Shown here piece after piece: positions 25,818 through 34,032 of a stretch of 64,000 nt of DNA. Made by a program: the position numbers and the translations under genes. The notes under the pieces are model-generated. The model had not been told where the DNA came from and searched no databases. It saw nothing but the letters and a program-made list of their open reading frames with translations. Each line of letters opens with the position of its first letter. Positions within the stretch are counted from its first letter, which is position 1. The DNA is from Actinomycetales bacterium (lineage in GTDB: Bacteria; Actinomycetota; Actinomycetes; Actinomycetales; Dermatophilaceae), in assembly GCA_016710645.1 (NCBI GenBank), contig JADJVI010000022.1, positions 1-64,000 of the forward strand. The letters are read 5' to 3'.

Positions 25818-26193
25818 CGCCCAGTATCGCCACGACCACGGCTCACCTGACAAGCCCCTTTCGGAGTGGGCGGGCCAGAGAGGGAGGGAACGTTCCGGCA
25901 CGGCATACGAAGACCCGTCCGGTATGCCGTGCCGCTCACCTCCCGTGGGGGGCGGCACCCATCTCCCCTGCGGCCGCACCCCAGAAACCGCTCGCGCACT
26001 GGTTACTCTGCGCGCGCGCACGAGAGCCTGGATGCAGCAGCACCGACCACCGCCCCACCGACCCACCCTCGCACGACGCACCGGAGGATCCACCACCGCA
26101 CCGCGACGACGACAGCCCCGACGGGAGCCCGCCGTGACCGCCATCGCCTCGATCAGTTCGATCCCCAGTAGAGCACTCAGGAGTCACCGAACC
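25818..26193. other. Divergent intergenic region, DinB-like gene and universal stress gene
   Basis: About 376 bases. Contains an inverted pair of the dispersed 10-mer (25896-25934) and long C-rich stretches. The frame of the stress gene is open far upstream, and GTG 26134 could be an alternative start, but I see no support for a gene before 26194. Confidence 0.55.
25896..25934. repeat. Inverted pair of the dispersed 10-mer between divergent genes
   Basis: Perfect 13-bp arms CGGCACGGCATAC / GTATGCCGTGCCG with a 13-base loop. Both flanking genes are transcribed away from it, so it cannot be an ordinary terminator for either. Confidence 0.85.
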
Positions 26194-27123
26194 ATGATGC
26201 GCACCTCGTTCACGCGCCGGTTCACCACGTCCATTGGGCTGGCGTTCCAGCGTTGGAACCCGGTGCGCTCCCTGGCGTTCGAACCCACTCACACCATCGT
26301 CGCCGGCTGGGACAACACCCCCCACGCCCGGGGTGCGGTGATGTGGGCCGCCCGCACTGCCCGGGAGTCTGGTGCCGAACTCATGGTGCTGCGCGTCCTG
26401 CCCAAGGGTAACCACCGCGCCCGCCTCGCCTCCGGTCGCGATCTGCTCACCCGCGACGAGGAGCGCGCCGACAGCAAGCTGGCCGGTCAGATCACCCGGC
26501 GCTACCCGGGCCTGCGGGTTCGGTTCGATGTCATCGTCGGCGACCCCGCGAAGGTGCTCGTCCGGCATACCCGGTCTGCCTTGGTCGTGCTAGGAGCTCA
26601 CGGGCCGGCGCGCGTCACCGGCCGCCCGCTCGGGCCGGTCATCGACCGGGTGTTGAGCGACGCCCGCGGCCCGGTCGTCGTCGTGCCGGCGCTGGCCGCC
26701 GAATACCGCGACGAACTGCCGGTCGCCGCCGCCGGGTGGGGCGATGACAGCGCAGACTGGCTCACCACCCTCGCCGGGAGCGACCACGCAACGACCTCGA
26801 CCTCGTTGGCCGACACGGTGTCGGCCAGCCGGCATTCGTGGCTCGTCGTCACGGGCTGCCACTGCGCGCAGGTGCGAGCCGGTGCCCATGAGGCCGGCCA
26901 GCACGGCGATCACGAGATGATCTGCCGCAGCCGCGAGATCGTCCGCTCGGCCGCCTGCCCGGTCGCTGTCGTGCCCGAGCGGCTGCCCAGTCTCGAGCCG
27001 GTCCTGGAGCCGGTATGCCGGGTGGTCACCACCCTGCGGGCGCCCCGGGAGGTCCGGGGCGGTCGCAAGAAGCGCGCTGCCACACGGGAATTGGCGAAGG
27101 GCCGGGAATTGGTCGGCGCCTAG
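26194..27123 (+). CDS. Tandem universal stress protein (UspA)
   Basis: 309 residues. First Usp domain from ~28 (THTIVAGWDNTPHARGAVMWAARTA) with the nucleotide-binding pattern VLGAHGPARVTGRPLGPVIDRVL; a second, more diverged domain follows (to VRSAACPVAVVPER at ~265) and a basic tail. These proteins bind ATP and help survival under stress or dormancy. ATG 26194 follows AGGAG at 26179. It converges with the response regulator gene over a bidirectional terminator. Confidence 0.8.
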   Translation: MMRTSFTRRFTTSIGLAFQRWNPVRSLAFEPTHTIVAGWDNTPHARGAVMWAARTARESGAELMVLRVLPKGNHRARLASGRDLLTRDEERADSKLAGQITRRYPGLRVRFDVIVGDPAKVLVRHTRSALVVLGAHGPARVTGRPLGPVIDRVLSDARGPVVVVPALAAEYRDELPVAAAGWGDDSADWLTTLAGSDHATTSTSLADTVSASRHSWLVVTGCHCAQVRAGAHEAGQHGDHEMICRSREIVRSAACPVAVVPERLPSLEPVLEPVCRVVTTLRAPREVRGGRKKRAATRELAKGRELVGA

Positions 27124-27139
27124 GTTCGTTTGACCGGTC

Positions 27140-27182
27140 GCGAGCCCCGAGATCTCCACCCCCTGGGAGATTCGGGGCTCGC
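27140..27182. terminator. Bidirectional terminator between convergent genes
   Basis: Arms GCGAGCCCCGA (27140-27150) and TCGGGGCTCGC (27172-27182) are perfectly complementary, with partial pairing (GATCTCC/GGGAGAT) continuing inside. It separates the universal stress gene from the response-regulator gene. Confidence 0.75.
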
Positions 27183-27191
27183 CTGCTGTCG

Positions 27192-27887
27192 TCAGGGTTC
27201 GATGAGGCCGGTGCGGATGGCGTAGCGGGTCAGTTCGAGCCGGTCGCGCATCCCGAGCTTTTCCAGCAGGTTGGCTCGGTGTCGTTCGATCGTCTTGGGG
27301 CTGAGCACGAGCAGGTCGGCGATTTCTTTGCCGCTGTGGCCCTCGGCGATGAGCTTGAGGACCTCCTCCTCGCGAGGGGTGAGCACCGGGGCGGGACCGG
27401 CGCCGGCGCCACCAGGGTTGGCCAGGTAGTTGCGGATGAGAGTCGAGATCGCCCCGGGATAGAGGAACGGTTCCCCGCGCAAGGCTGCCCGACAGGCCGT
27501 GATGAGGTCGCGGTCTGCCACCGACTTGTGCACATAGCCAGCCGCCCCGAGCTTGAGCGCCTCAAAGAGGAAGTGCTCGTTGGCGTGCATCGACAGGATG
27601 AGCATTTGCACCGGCAGACCCCGTCGTTGGATCTCACGGGCAGCCTGCAGACCGGTCATCCGCGGCATCGACACGTCGAGGATCGCCAGGTCGATGTCGC
27701 GCTGCAGGCACCGCTCCACCGCCGCCGCGCCATCGGACACCTCGGCCACGACGGTGAGGTCCGGCTCAGCGTCGATGATGAGGCGCACTCCTTGGCGGAC
27801 CAGCGCATGATCGTCGGCGAGCAGGATGCGGGCCGGTGGACGCGGCATACCAAAGCTGCCCTCGGGGGTGACGACGGGTGTGCTCAC
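27192..27887 (-). CDS. NarL/LuxR-family response regulator
   Basis: 231 residues: receiver domain (ILLADDHALVRQG; phospho-acceptor Asp71 in LAILDVSMP; Lys in GYVHKS) and C-terminal LuxR helix-turn-helix (LTPREEEVLKLIAEGHSGKEIADLLVLSPKTIERH). GTG 27887 overlaps the stop of the sensor kinase gene (GTGA), confirming the pair. Targets are unknown; the DUF1538 operon begins just upstream on the opposite strand. Confidence 0.92.
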   Translation of the reverse strand: MSTPVVTPEGSFGMPRPPARILLADDHALVRQGVRLIIDAEPDLTVVAEVSDGAAAVERCLQRDIDLAILDVSMPRMTGLQAAREIQRRGLPVQMLILSMHANEHFLFEALKLGAAGYVHKSVADRDLITACRAALRGEPFLYPGAISTLIRNYLANPGGAGAGPAPVLTPREEEVLKLIAEGHSGKEIADLLVLSPKTIERHRANLLEKLGMRDRLELTRYAIRTGLIEP

Positions 27888-28867
27888 GACTGCCCCTCCC
27901 TCCCCGACTGCGCCGGGATGTCGAGGACGACGGTAGTGCCCACACCGGGTTCGCTGTCGATGGTGAGCCGCCCGCGCACCAGCCGGGCGCGTTCGGTCAT
28001 GCCGGTGATGCCGGTGCCGGGCTCGCCGCCAACGCCGCGGCCGTTGTCGCGGATCGTCACCGACAGCAACCCCGACACCTCGCTGGTCGCGGCGGTCTCG
28101 GTGATCTCCACCCAGGCCTGCGTTGCGTCGGCATGGCGCACGACATTGGTCAACGCCTCCTGGGTCACGCGATAGATGACCAGATCCTGCTCCGGCGAGC
28201 TATCCCCGTGGGGCCAGCCGGACGGCATACTCAGCCGGATGTCCAACCCCGTGTGAGTGGCGAGGTCCGCGACCAAGGCATGCAGCGCGGGTCCGAGCCC
28301 GAGTTCGGCGAGCAGGCCCGGCCGGAGCCGGGCGGAGATGTCGCGGACGTCTTCCAGGGTCTGCCGCACGCCATCGCGCAAGTTGTCGACCTGGTCGGCG
28401 AGCTCCGGCGGCACCGCACGGCCGAGCAGTTGCAGCCGCAGCAGCAGCACGGTGAGCGACTGGCCCACCTGGTCGTGCAACTCGCCCGACACCCGCGCCC
28501 GCTCCTCCTCCTGCGCAGACAAGGAGGACCGCATGGTGTTCTCCCGCTCCCGATCGAGGCGGTCGAGCATGAGGTTGTATGCCGTGGCCACCGCCGCAAC
28601 CTCGTCGGTCCCCCGGACCGGCACGGTGAGGTCAGGGCGGGGGGAATCGAGGTCGGTGAGGGCCTGGCGCAGGCGCGCGAGTGGGGCGAGGGCGCGGCGG
28701 ATGATGACTGCGTTGATGACGTAGACGACGCTGAGCCCCGCGAGCAGGACGATCATCTCGCCGGTGCTCGCCCGAGTGCTCACCGTAATCGGCGTATAGG
28801 CCAGGACGAGGACGAAGACGAGCAGCGTGACGACGGTTCCGAGGAACAGCCGCCAGAAGAGGGACAC
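27884..28867 (-). CDS. NarL-type sensor histidine kinase
   Basis: About 327 residues from GTG 28867 (VSLFWRLFLGTVV); the frame is open to 28972, so the start is uncertain. Two membrane helices near the N-terminus flank a very short extracellular loop (TPITVSTRASTGE), then a HAMP linker, the HisKA_3 phospho-acceptor helix (ARVSGELHDQVGQSL) and an ATPase domain (TNVVRHADA, DNGRGVGG, GTGITGM). The short loop suggests sensing within the membrane or via the cytoplasm. Pairs with the overlapping response regulator. Confidence 0.88.
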   Translation of the reverse strand: MSLFWRLFLGTVVTLLVFVLVLAYTPITVSTRASTGEMIVLLAGLSVVYVINAVIIRRALAPLARLRQALTDLDSPRPDLTVPVRGTDEVAAVATAYNLMLDRLDRERENTMRSSLSAQEEERARVSGELHDQVGQSLTVLLLRLQLLGRAVPPELADQVDNLRDGVRQTLEDVRDISARLRPGLLAELGLGPALHALVADLATHTGLDIRLSMPSGWPHGDSSPEQDLVIYRVTQEALTNVVRHADATQAWVEITETAATSEVSGLLSVTIRDNGRGVGGEPGTGITGMTERARLVRGRLTIDSEPGVGTTVVLDIPAQSGREGQS

Positions 28868-29142
28868 GAGGCCGAGAGTACGCGTGCTATTCCCACCACG
28901 GGTGTGATTGGTGGGCCCGCCGTGCAGAGATGGGTGTTGTCCCCCATGCGCATTTGCTAGAGCACCCGCCACCCTGGGGGTGACGCCACCACCCCCATCT
29001 TTCCCCCTCCCGGACCACCGGGGCGTCGTTCCGTCGGCCCTCGAGGAAGCCAGACTGTCCGACGTCTCTCGGGAGGAGTTGAGCGTGGCCGTCCCGGTGC
29101 GAGCCGCCCTCAGCGCACCGCTGTGTCGAGGCTCGGTGGACC

Positions 29143-29880
29143 ATGCTGCGTGACATCGGAACCGCCCTCCTGGCAGACCTCCGCGGCGCGGTTCGTGACT
29201 TGCTACCCATCGTCATCGTCGTCGCGGTCTTCCAGGTCCTGCTCATCCGAGCGCCTCTGCCGGACATGGGCGGAATCCTCGTCGGTGCAGTGGCGGTCGT
29301 GATCGGCCTGGCCCTGTTCATCCGCGGCCTGGACATGGGGCTGTTTCCCATCGGTGAGGCGTTGGCCCACGGACTCGCCCGGCGCGGGAGTGTGCTGTGG
29401 CTTGCCGTCTTTGCCCTCGTCTTGGGCTTCAGCACGACCGTGGCCGAGCCCGCCCTCATCGCGATCGCCGACGAAGCGGCCACCGTCGCAGCGCTCGACG
29501 GTGCGATCCTCGACACCGCCGCCTCACGTGACTCCTACGCACTTGGCTTGCGGCTGACCGTCGGACTGTCGGTGGGCGCGGCGATCGTCGTCGGAGTGAT
29601 CCGCATCATCAAGGGTTGGCCCATCCAGTGGTTCATCCTCGGCGGCTATGTCGGGGTCGTCATCATGACCGCCTTCGCCCCACCGGACATCATCGGCATC
29701 GCCTACGACTCCGGCGGGGTGACGACCTCCACGGTCACCGTGCCGCTGGTCACGGCCTTGGGGGTGGGCTTGGCATCCTCGATCCGCGGGCGCAACCCCA
29801 TGATCGACGGCTTCGGCCTCATCGCATTTGCGTCGCTCACGCCCATGATCTTCGTCATGGGCTACGGGATCTTCGCATGA
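29143..29880 (+). CDS. DUF1538 membrane protein, first paralogue
   Basis: 245 residues, about six membrane helices. Motifs AEPALIAIADEAATV and SGGVTTSTVTVPLVTALG are shared almost exactly with the next gene. Paired DUF1538 proteins (UmpAB of Halomonas) have been reported to act together as a Na+(Li+,K+)/H+ antiporter, so cation/proton exchange is the best-supported role. The acidic and Ser/Thr residues of the two motifs, inside membrane segments, are likely ion ligands (inference). Start of a tightly overlapped four-gene operon. Confidence 0.85.
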   Translation: MLRDIGTALLADLRGAVRDLLPIVIVVAVFQVLLIRAPLPDMGGILVGAVAVVIGLALFIRGLDMGLFPIGEALAHGLARRGSVLWLAVFALVLGFSTTVAEPALIAIADEAATVAALDGAILDTAASRDSYALGLRLTVGLSVGAAIVVGVIRIIKGWPIQWFILGGYVGVVIMTAFAPPDIIGIAYDSGGVTTSTVTVPLVTALGVGLASSIRGRNPMIDGFGLIAFASLTPMIFVMGYGIFA

Positions 29881-30698
29881 GCCTGACCACCCTCACGGCG
29901 ATCCTCTGGGACACCACGCTGTCCCTCGTTCCCATCGTCGTGCTGCTGGCCTTCTTCCAGACCGTGGTCATCCGTAAACCACTCCCGGAGTTGCGCCGCA
30001 TTGTCGCCGGCTTCGCACTGGTCGTTGCCGGAATGGTCCTCTTCCTCGCTGGACTCGACCTGGCGCTCTTTCCCCTCGGTCGGGTCATGGCCGAGCAACT
30101 CACCTCACCGGAGTTCCTCGGGGTGAGCGCACTGGAATCGCCCGCCTGGCAACGGTATTGGGCGGTCTACGTCTTCGGTGGTCTGATCGGGTTCGCGACG
30201 ACGATTGCCGAACCCGCCCTCATTGCCGTGTCCATGAAAGCCGAGACGGTCTCCGGCGGCACGGTGCAGGCCTGGGGCCTGCGCTTGGTCGTCGCCATCG
30301 GAGTCGCGATCGGTATCGCCCTGGGGACCTTCCGCATCGTCACCGGGACTCCGCTACCGGCATACATCATCGCCGGATATGTCGTGGTCATGCTGCAGGC
30401 GACCCGGGCTCCACGGACCATCCTCGCGCTCGCCTTCGACACCGGGGGCGTCACGACCTCCACGGTGACTGTCCCTCTGGTCACCGCTCTCGGCCTGGGC
30501 TTGGCCAGCACCATCCCGGGCCGCAGCGCCCTCATCGACGGCTTCGGGCTGATCGCCTTTGCCAGCCTCTTCCCGATGATGACCGTCATGGGGTACGCCC
30601 AGATCGGCGCTCGGCGGGCCCGGCGACAAGCGCCTGCCGCTGCCCAACACCAACGTCGCGGACCCGACCCGGTCCAGCCGACCCGCAAGGAGATCTGA
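29877..30698 (+). CDS. DUF1538 membrane protein, second paralogue
   Basis: 273 residues; ATG 29877 overlaps the previous stop (ATGA). It repeats the motifs of its partner: AEPALIAVSMKAETV and TGGVTTSTVTVPLVTALGLGLAST, then a basic, Gln/Pro-rich tail. It probably forms a heteromer with the first paralogue. Its stop overlaps the P-II-like gene start by one base (TGATG). Confidence 0.85.
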   Translation: MSLTTLTAILWDTTLSLVPIVVLLAFFQTVVIRKPLPELRRIVAGFALVVAGMVLFLAGLDLALFPLGRVMAEQLTSPEFLGVSALESPAWQRYWAVYVFGGLIGFATTIAEPALIAVSMKAETVSGGTVQAWGLRLVVAIGVAIGIALGTFRIVTGTPLPAYIIAGYVVVMLQATRAPRTILALAFDTGGVTTSTVTVPLVTALGLGLASTIPGRSALIDGFGLIAFASLFPMMTVMGYAQIGARRARRQAPAAAQHQRRGPDPVQPTRKEI

Positions 30699-31048
30699 TG
30701 CACTTCAAACTCATCGTCGCCACCGTCAGCCAAGAGCGCACTGTCCAGGTGGTCGACGCCGCTCGGGCCGCCGGTGCCACCGGGGCAACGGTCATCGCAC
30801 AAGCCCGCGGGGAGGGTTTGGTGCGACCACGGACGTTTTTTGGCCTCGAGCTGGACGGTCAGCGAGATGTCGTGCTCATGCTCGTGGAGCAGCACCTCGC
30901 TCGCCGGATCCTCGAGCGCATCGCCGATGTCGGCGCGCTCGACAGCACCGACGGAACCGGCATCGCCTTCCAGATCGACGTCGAAGACGCTGTCGGCGTG
31001 GCCCACCAGGCCACCACCCTCACCGAACGACTGGAGGACGAACTGTGA
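30698..31048 (+). CDS. P-II-like signalling protein of the DUF1538 operon
   Basis: 116 residues with the P-II/GlnB-like ferredoxin fold pattern: KLIVATVSQERTVQVVDAARAAGATGATVIAQARG (beta-alpha-beta with a long T-loop-like segment LVRPRTFFGLEL), then VVLMLVEQHLARRILERI. It lacks the canonical uridylylation Tyr loop. In other transporter operons such proteins sit on the transporter and gate it in response to nucleotides or bicarbonate. Position between the membrane pair and the CBS protein suggests direct control of that transporter. Confidence 0.8.
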   Translation: MHFKLIVATVSQERTVQVVDAARAAGATGATVIAQARGEGLVRPRTFFGLELDGQRDVVLMLVEQHLARRILERIADVGALDSTDGTGIAFQIDVEDAVGVAHQATTLTERLEDEL

Positions 31049-31461
31049 ACCACCCGGAAGGCACGCGATCCCTGGTCCGAGTGAGGGACGTCATGAAGGA
31101 GCACGTCGACTTGGTCGACCGGACCACCACGGTCGCCGAGGCCCTGCGCCAGATGCGCCACGTGGAGACCAAGGCCCTCATCGTCGACAAACGCGACGCC
31201 GACGACGAGTACGGCATCGTGCTCATCGCCGACATCGCCCGGCAGGTCCTGGCGCTCGACCGGGCGCCCGAGCGCGTCAACGTGTACGAAATCATGTCCA
31301 AGCCCGTCATCAGCGTCCACCCTGACATGGACATCCGCTATTGCGCGCGCCTCTTCGACAAGTTCGGGCTGTCTCGGGCGCCGGTCACCAAGCGAGGCGT
31401 GATCATGGGCATCGTCAGCTACACCGACATGGTCCTCAAGGGACTGGCGCGGGATCTCTAA
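31045..31461 (+). CDS. CBS-pair protein of the DUF1538 operon
   Basis: 138 residues made of two CBS motifs (VRDVMKEHVDLVDRTTTVAEALRQM and VYEIMSKPVISVHPDMDIRYCARLF, ending GIVSYTDMVLKGL). CBS pairs bind adenine nucleotides. GTG 31045 overlaps the previous stop (GTGA). A second nucleotide sensor in the same four-gene unit implies that the DUF1538 transporter responds to cell energy or nucleotide state. Confidence 0.88.
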   Translation: MNHPEGTRSLVRVRDVMKEHVDLVDRTTTVAEALRQMRHVETKALIVDKRDADDEYGIVLIADIARQVLALDRAPERVNVYEIMSKPVISVHPDMDIRYCARLFDKFGLSRAPVTKRGVIMGIVSYTDMVLKGLARDL

Positions 31462-31551
31462 GGGACGTCCTGGTCGGTCGGCGCCAGGATGTGACGGTCG
31501 ATCCGGTGGACCCGGCCACGCCGACGGCTACGGCTCGTATACCGTCGGAGG

Positions 31552-32655
31552 GTGCCAGACAACGTGTGGTGGTGGGCTCTCGGCGCGCTCGTCCTCTTCA
31601 TCGTCATCGGGATCGTCGGCGCGGTCGCCAACCGGGGTGCTGTCGACTACGACGCGCTGACCGAGCGACTGCGCGGCAAGCGTCCACCGCGAGATGCCTT
31701 CGGGGATCGCGACGACGTGCCGGAGGCGCCACTCAAGCGCGCGGCCATCATCGTCAACCCGACGAAATACGACGACCTGCCCGACGTGCGGGCCCGAATT
31801 GCCGGCATCTGCGCGGCCAACGGATGGGGAGCGCCGATCTGGCACGAGACGACGATCGCCGACCCGGGCACCGGCCAGGCCCGCGCAGCTGTGGCTGAGG
31901 GCGCCGACCTGGTGTGTGCCCTCGGCGGCGACGGCACGGTGCGCGCGGTGGCCAAGGGGCTCATCGGCGGCGAGGTGCCGATGGCGCTGCTGCCCGCCGG
32001 CACCGGCAATCTGTTGGCGCGCAATCTCGACCTGCCCAGCGACTCGATGGAGAAGGCCCTCCTCGTCGCGCTCACCGGTCAGAACAAGACCATCGACGTG
32101 GGTCAGGTCGTCATCGACCGCGGCGAGTCCTCGGAGTCGGTGACCGACCAGTTCCTCGTCATGGCCGGGCTGGGTTTTGACGCCACCGTCATGGCCGGCA
32201 CTGATGAAGAGCTGAAGAAGAAGGTCGGCATGGCGGCCTACGTCGTCACCGGCCTGCAGAACATGAAGGGCCCGCAGTTCAAGGTGCGGGTCAGCGTCGA
32301 CGGCGGGATCGAGTTCACTCGGCGCACCCAGACCGTGCTGATCGGCAACTGCGGCAAGCTCTTCGGCGGGCTGGTGTTGATGCCGGAGGCCAAGGTCGAC
32401 GACGGCCTCATCGACGCGGTGCTGCTCTCACCGAAGGGCGTCGTCGGCTGGACCGCCGTGGCTGCCCGGGTGGTAAGCCGCCGCCGCAAGGGCCACGGCA
32501 TCGTCGATCACCACACCGGCACCGAGATCCGGGTCAAGACCGACCGCCCCAAAGACCTCCAACTCGACGGCGACATCGTGGCCGAAGCGGTCGGCGTCTC
32601 GGCGACGGTGCTGCCGCGCGCGTTGGTCGTCCGGGTCGCCCAGCCGACCTCCTGA
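31552..32655 (+). CDS. Diacylglycerol/lipid kinase family protein
   Basis: 367 residues: one N-terminal membrane helix (~6-26), then a DAGK catalytic domain with ALGGDGTVRAVAKGL (~122) and PAGTGNLLARNLDLP, and the C-terminal lipid-kinase beta domain. Phosphorylates diacylglycerol or a related lipid at the membrane. GTG 31552 is the start. The last 39 bases of the gene are the first unit of a tandem repeat that continues into the intergenic region. Confidence 0.88.
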   Translation: MPDNVWWWALGALVLFIVIGIVGAVANRGAVDYDALTERLRGKRPPRDAFGDRDDVPEAPLKRAAIIVNPTKYDDLPDVRARIAGICAANGWGAPIWHETTIADPGTGQARAAVAEGADLVCALGGDGTVRAVAKGLIGGEVPMALLPAGTGNLLARNLDLPSDSMEKALLVALTGQNKTIDVGQVVIDRGESSESVTDQFLVMAGLGFDATVMAGTDEELKKKVGMAAYVVTGLQNMKGPQFKVRVSVDGGIEFTRRTQTVLIGNCGKLFGGLVLMPEAKVDDGLIDAVLLSPKGVVGWTAVAARVVSRRRKGHGIVDHHTGTEIRVKTDRPKDLQLDGDIVAEAVGVSATVLPRALVVRVAQPTS

Positions 32656-32738
32656 CGCTCGCTGGTCGTCCGGGGTCGCCCAGCCGACCTCCTGACGCTC
32701 GCTGGTCGTCCGGGGTCGCCCAGCCGACCTCCTGACGA
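32622..32738. repeat. Three tandem ~40-bp repeats at the lipid-kinase 3' end
   Basis: Units start at 32622 (39 bases, containing the stop codon), 32661 (40) and 32701 (partial, ~38), each reading GGTCGTCCGGG...CCAGCCGACCTCCTGACG. The gene's own end has been duplicated downstream, without altering the protein. Confidence 0.85.
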
Positions 32739-32774
32739 CCTTCGCGCAACCCCTATCGCACCCTCCTTCACACG

Positions 32775-32828
32775 AGTTTTGGTGCGGCGAACTTGGCGCT
32801 ATAGCGCCAAGTTCGCCACACCAAAACT
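32775..32828. repeat. 54-bp palindromic element, copy 1
   Basis: Nearly perfect palindrome: AGTTTTGGTGCGGCGAA...TTCGCCACACCAAAACT with centre GGCGCTATAGCGCC. Lies between the convergent lipid kinase and efeU genes, where it could also serve as a terminator. Other copies at 41261-41314 and 43800-43853. Confidence 0.9.
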
Positions 32829-32857
32829 GACTCGGGAGAGCGGAAACCCCGGGGGGA

Positions 32858-33742
32858 TCAGCGGGTGATCGACTTCTCCTCGGGCTTCGCCGTCACCTGG
32901 GCCGGGGCAGCCGTCGCCGCCACCGACTCGGCCACGGGACGGCGGGCCGGGCGCAGGAAGAGCGTCATGACGACAGCCAGGTATGCCGCCCACGACCCGA
33001 ACTCCAGCACGGACATCCTCGGGCGCAGGTTGAAGATGCCCCGCACGATGGTCGCGAACCAGCCCTTCGGGTCGATGCTCCCGGTGAAATCGAACGCATA
33101 GGCGTCCTCACCGGGGACGAGGCCGGCCTCCTGCAACTCGTGCACGGCATACGCGAGGATGCCGGCCGCGACGACGACCAGGAGCGCGCCGGTCCAGCGG
33201 AAGAAGCGCGCGAGGTTGATCCGCACCGCGCCGTAGTAGATCGCGATCCCGAGCGCGATGGCCGAGCCGATGCCGACCACCCAGCCCAAGACCGGACCAA
33301 GGCCGGTCTCGTCGGCAGCGGTCACCGTGGCATAGAAGAACAGTGCGGTCTCCAAGCCCTCGCGGCCGACGCCGAGGAAGGCGACCAGCGCGACGGCATA
33401 CGGGCCGAGGTCGAGTGCGCGGTCCATGCGGCCCTTGAGTTCGCCGGCGAAGCTGCGGGCGGCGCTGCGCATCCAGAAGACCATGCCGGTGACGAAGCAC
33501 ACGGCGATCAGCGAGGCGATGCCCGTGACGGTCTCGGCGGTGGTGTCGTCCAGGCCCTCGGTGGCGAACGTGAGGATCGCGCCCAGCAGAACCGCGAGGC
33601 CGACGGCCGTGCCGACCCCCAGCCACACGTAGCGCAGCGCGTCACGGCGGCCGCTCTTGACCAGGAAGGCCACGAGGATGACGACGACCAGCGACGCCTC
33701 CAGCCCTTCGCGCAGGCCGATCAGGGCATTGCTGGCGAACAC
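32858..33742 (-). CDS. efeU: FTR1/EfeU ferrous iron permease
   Basis: 294 residues, about seven membrane helices. The two iron-binding motifs of the family are present: REGLEASL (near residue 11) and REGLETALFF (near 127). GTG 33742 follows AGGAG. The upstream 31-bp palindrome (33781-33811) contains an IdeR/DtxR-type iron box, so expression should rise when iron is scarce. The usual partners efeO and efeB are not in the window; downstream is only a 54-bp repeat and a convergent gene. EfeU alone may suffice as permease, or partners are elsewhere. Confidence 0.92.
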   Translation of the reverse strand: MFASNALIGLREGLEASLVVVILVAFLVKSGRRDALRYVWLGVGTAVGLAVLLGAILTFATEGLDDTTAETVTGIASLIAVCFVTGMVFWMRSAARSFAGELKGRMDRALDLGPYAVALVAFLGVGREGLETALFFYATVTAADETGLGPVLGWVVGIGSAIALGIAIYYGAVRINLARFFRWTGALLVVVAAGILAYAVHELQEAGLVPGEDAYAFDFTGSIDPKGWFATIVRGIFNLRPRMSVLEFGSWAAYLAVVMTLFLRPARRPVAESVAATAAPAQVTAKPEEKSITR

Positions 33743-33780
33743 AGTTACTCCTCGGGCTTGGGGGTTGGCTTGCGAGCCAC

Positions 33781-33811
33781 GGTTAGTTAGGTAAGCCTTA
33801 CCTAACTAACC
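33781..33811. promoter_or_regulatory. IdeR/DtxR-type iron box upstream of efeU
   Basis: A perfect 31-bp palindrome centred on 33796. Its core TTAGGTAAGCCTTACCTAA (33787-33805) matches the IdeR/DtxR consensus TWAGGTWAGSCTWACCTWA at essentially every position. It lies 39 bases before the efeU start, over the likely promoter, so Fe-loaded repressor would block transcription. Confidence 0.9.
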
Positions 33812-33908
33812 ATACGGCCCGTGGCGCCGGGACGACAATCCGCGGGGACAGAGGCGTACGCCACACGGGTCCAAGCGTCGACAAGCCGCGTTGCGACGAC
33901 TCGGGGCA

Positions 33909-33968
33909 GATCGCGATCAGGTGACTTGGCGCCCGCTATAGCGCGACCCAGCTTCACTGATCGCGATC
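33909..33968. repeat. 60-bp palindromic element, copy 2
   Basis: Same ends (GATCGCGATCA / TGATCGCGATC) and length as 20283-20342, with centre GCTATAGC. It lies between efeU (reading away) and the 3' end of the prephenate enzyme gene. Confidence 0.8.
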
Positions 33969-34032
33969 GCTGAAGCCGGGAAGGCTCCCTCAGAGGCGGT
34001 GGCGCCACGCAACGACACGCGCGCGGGACCCG

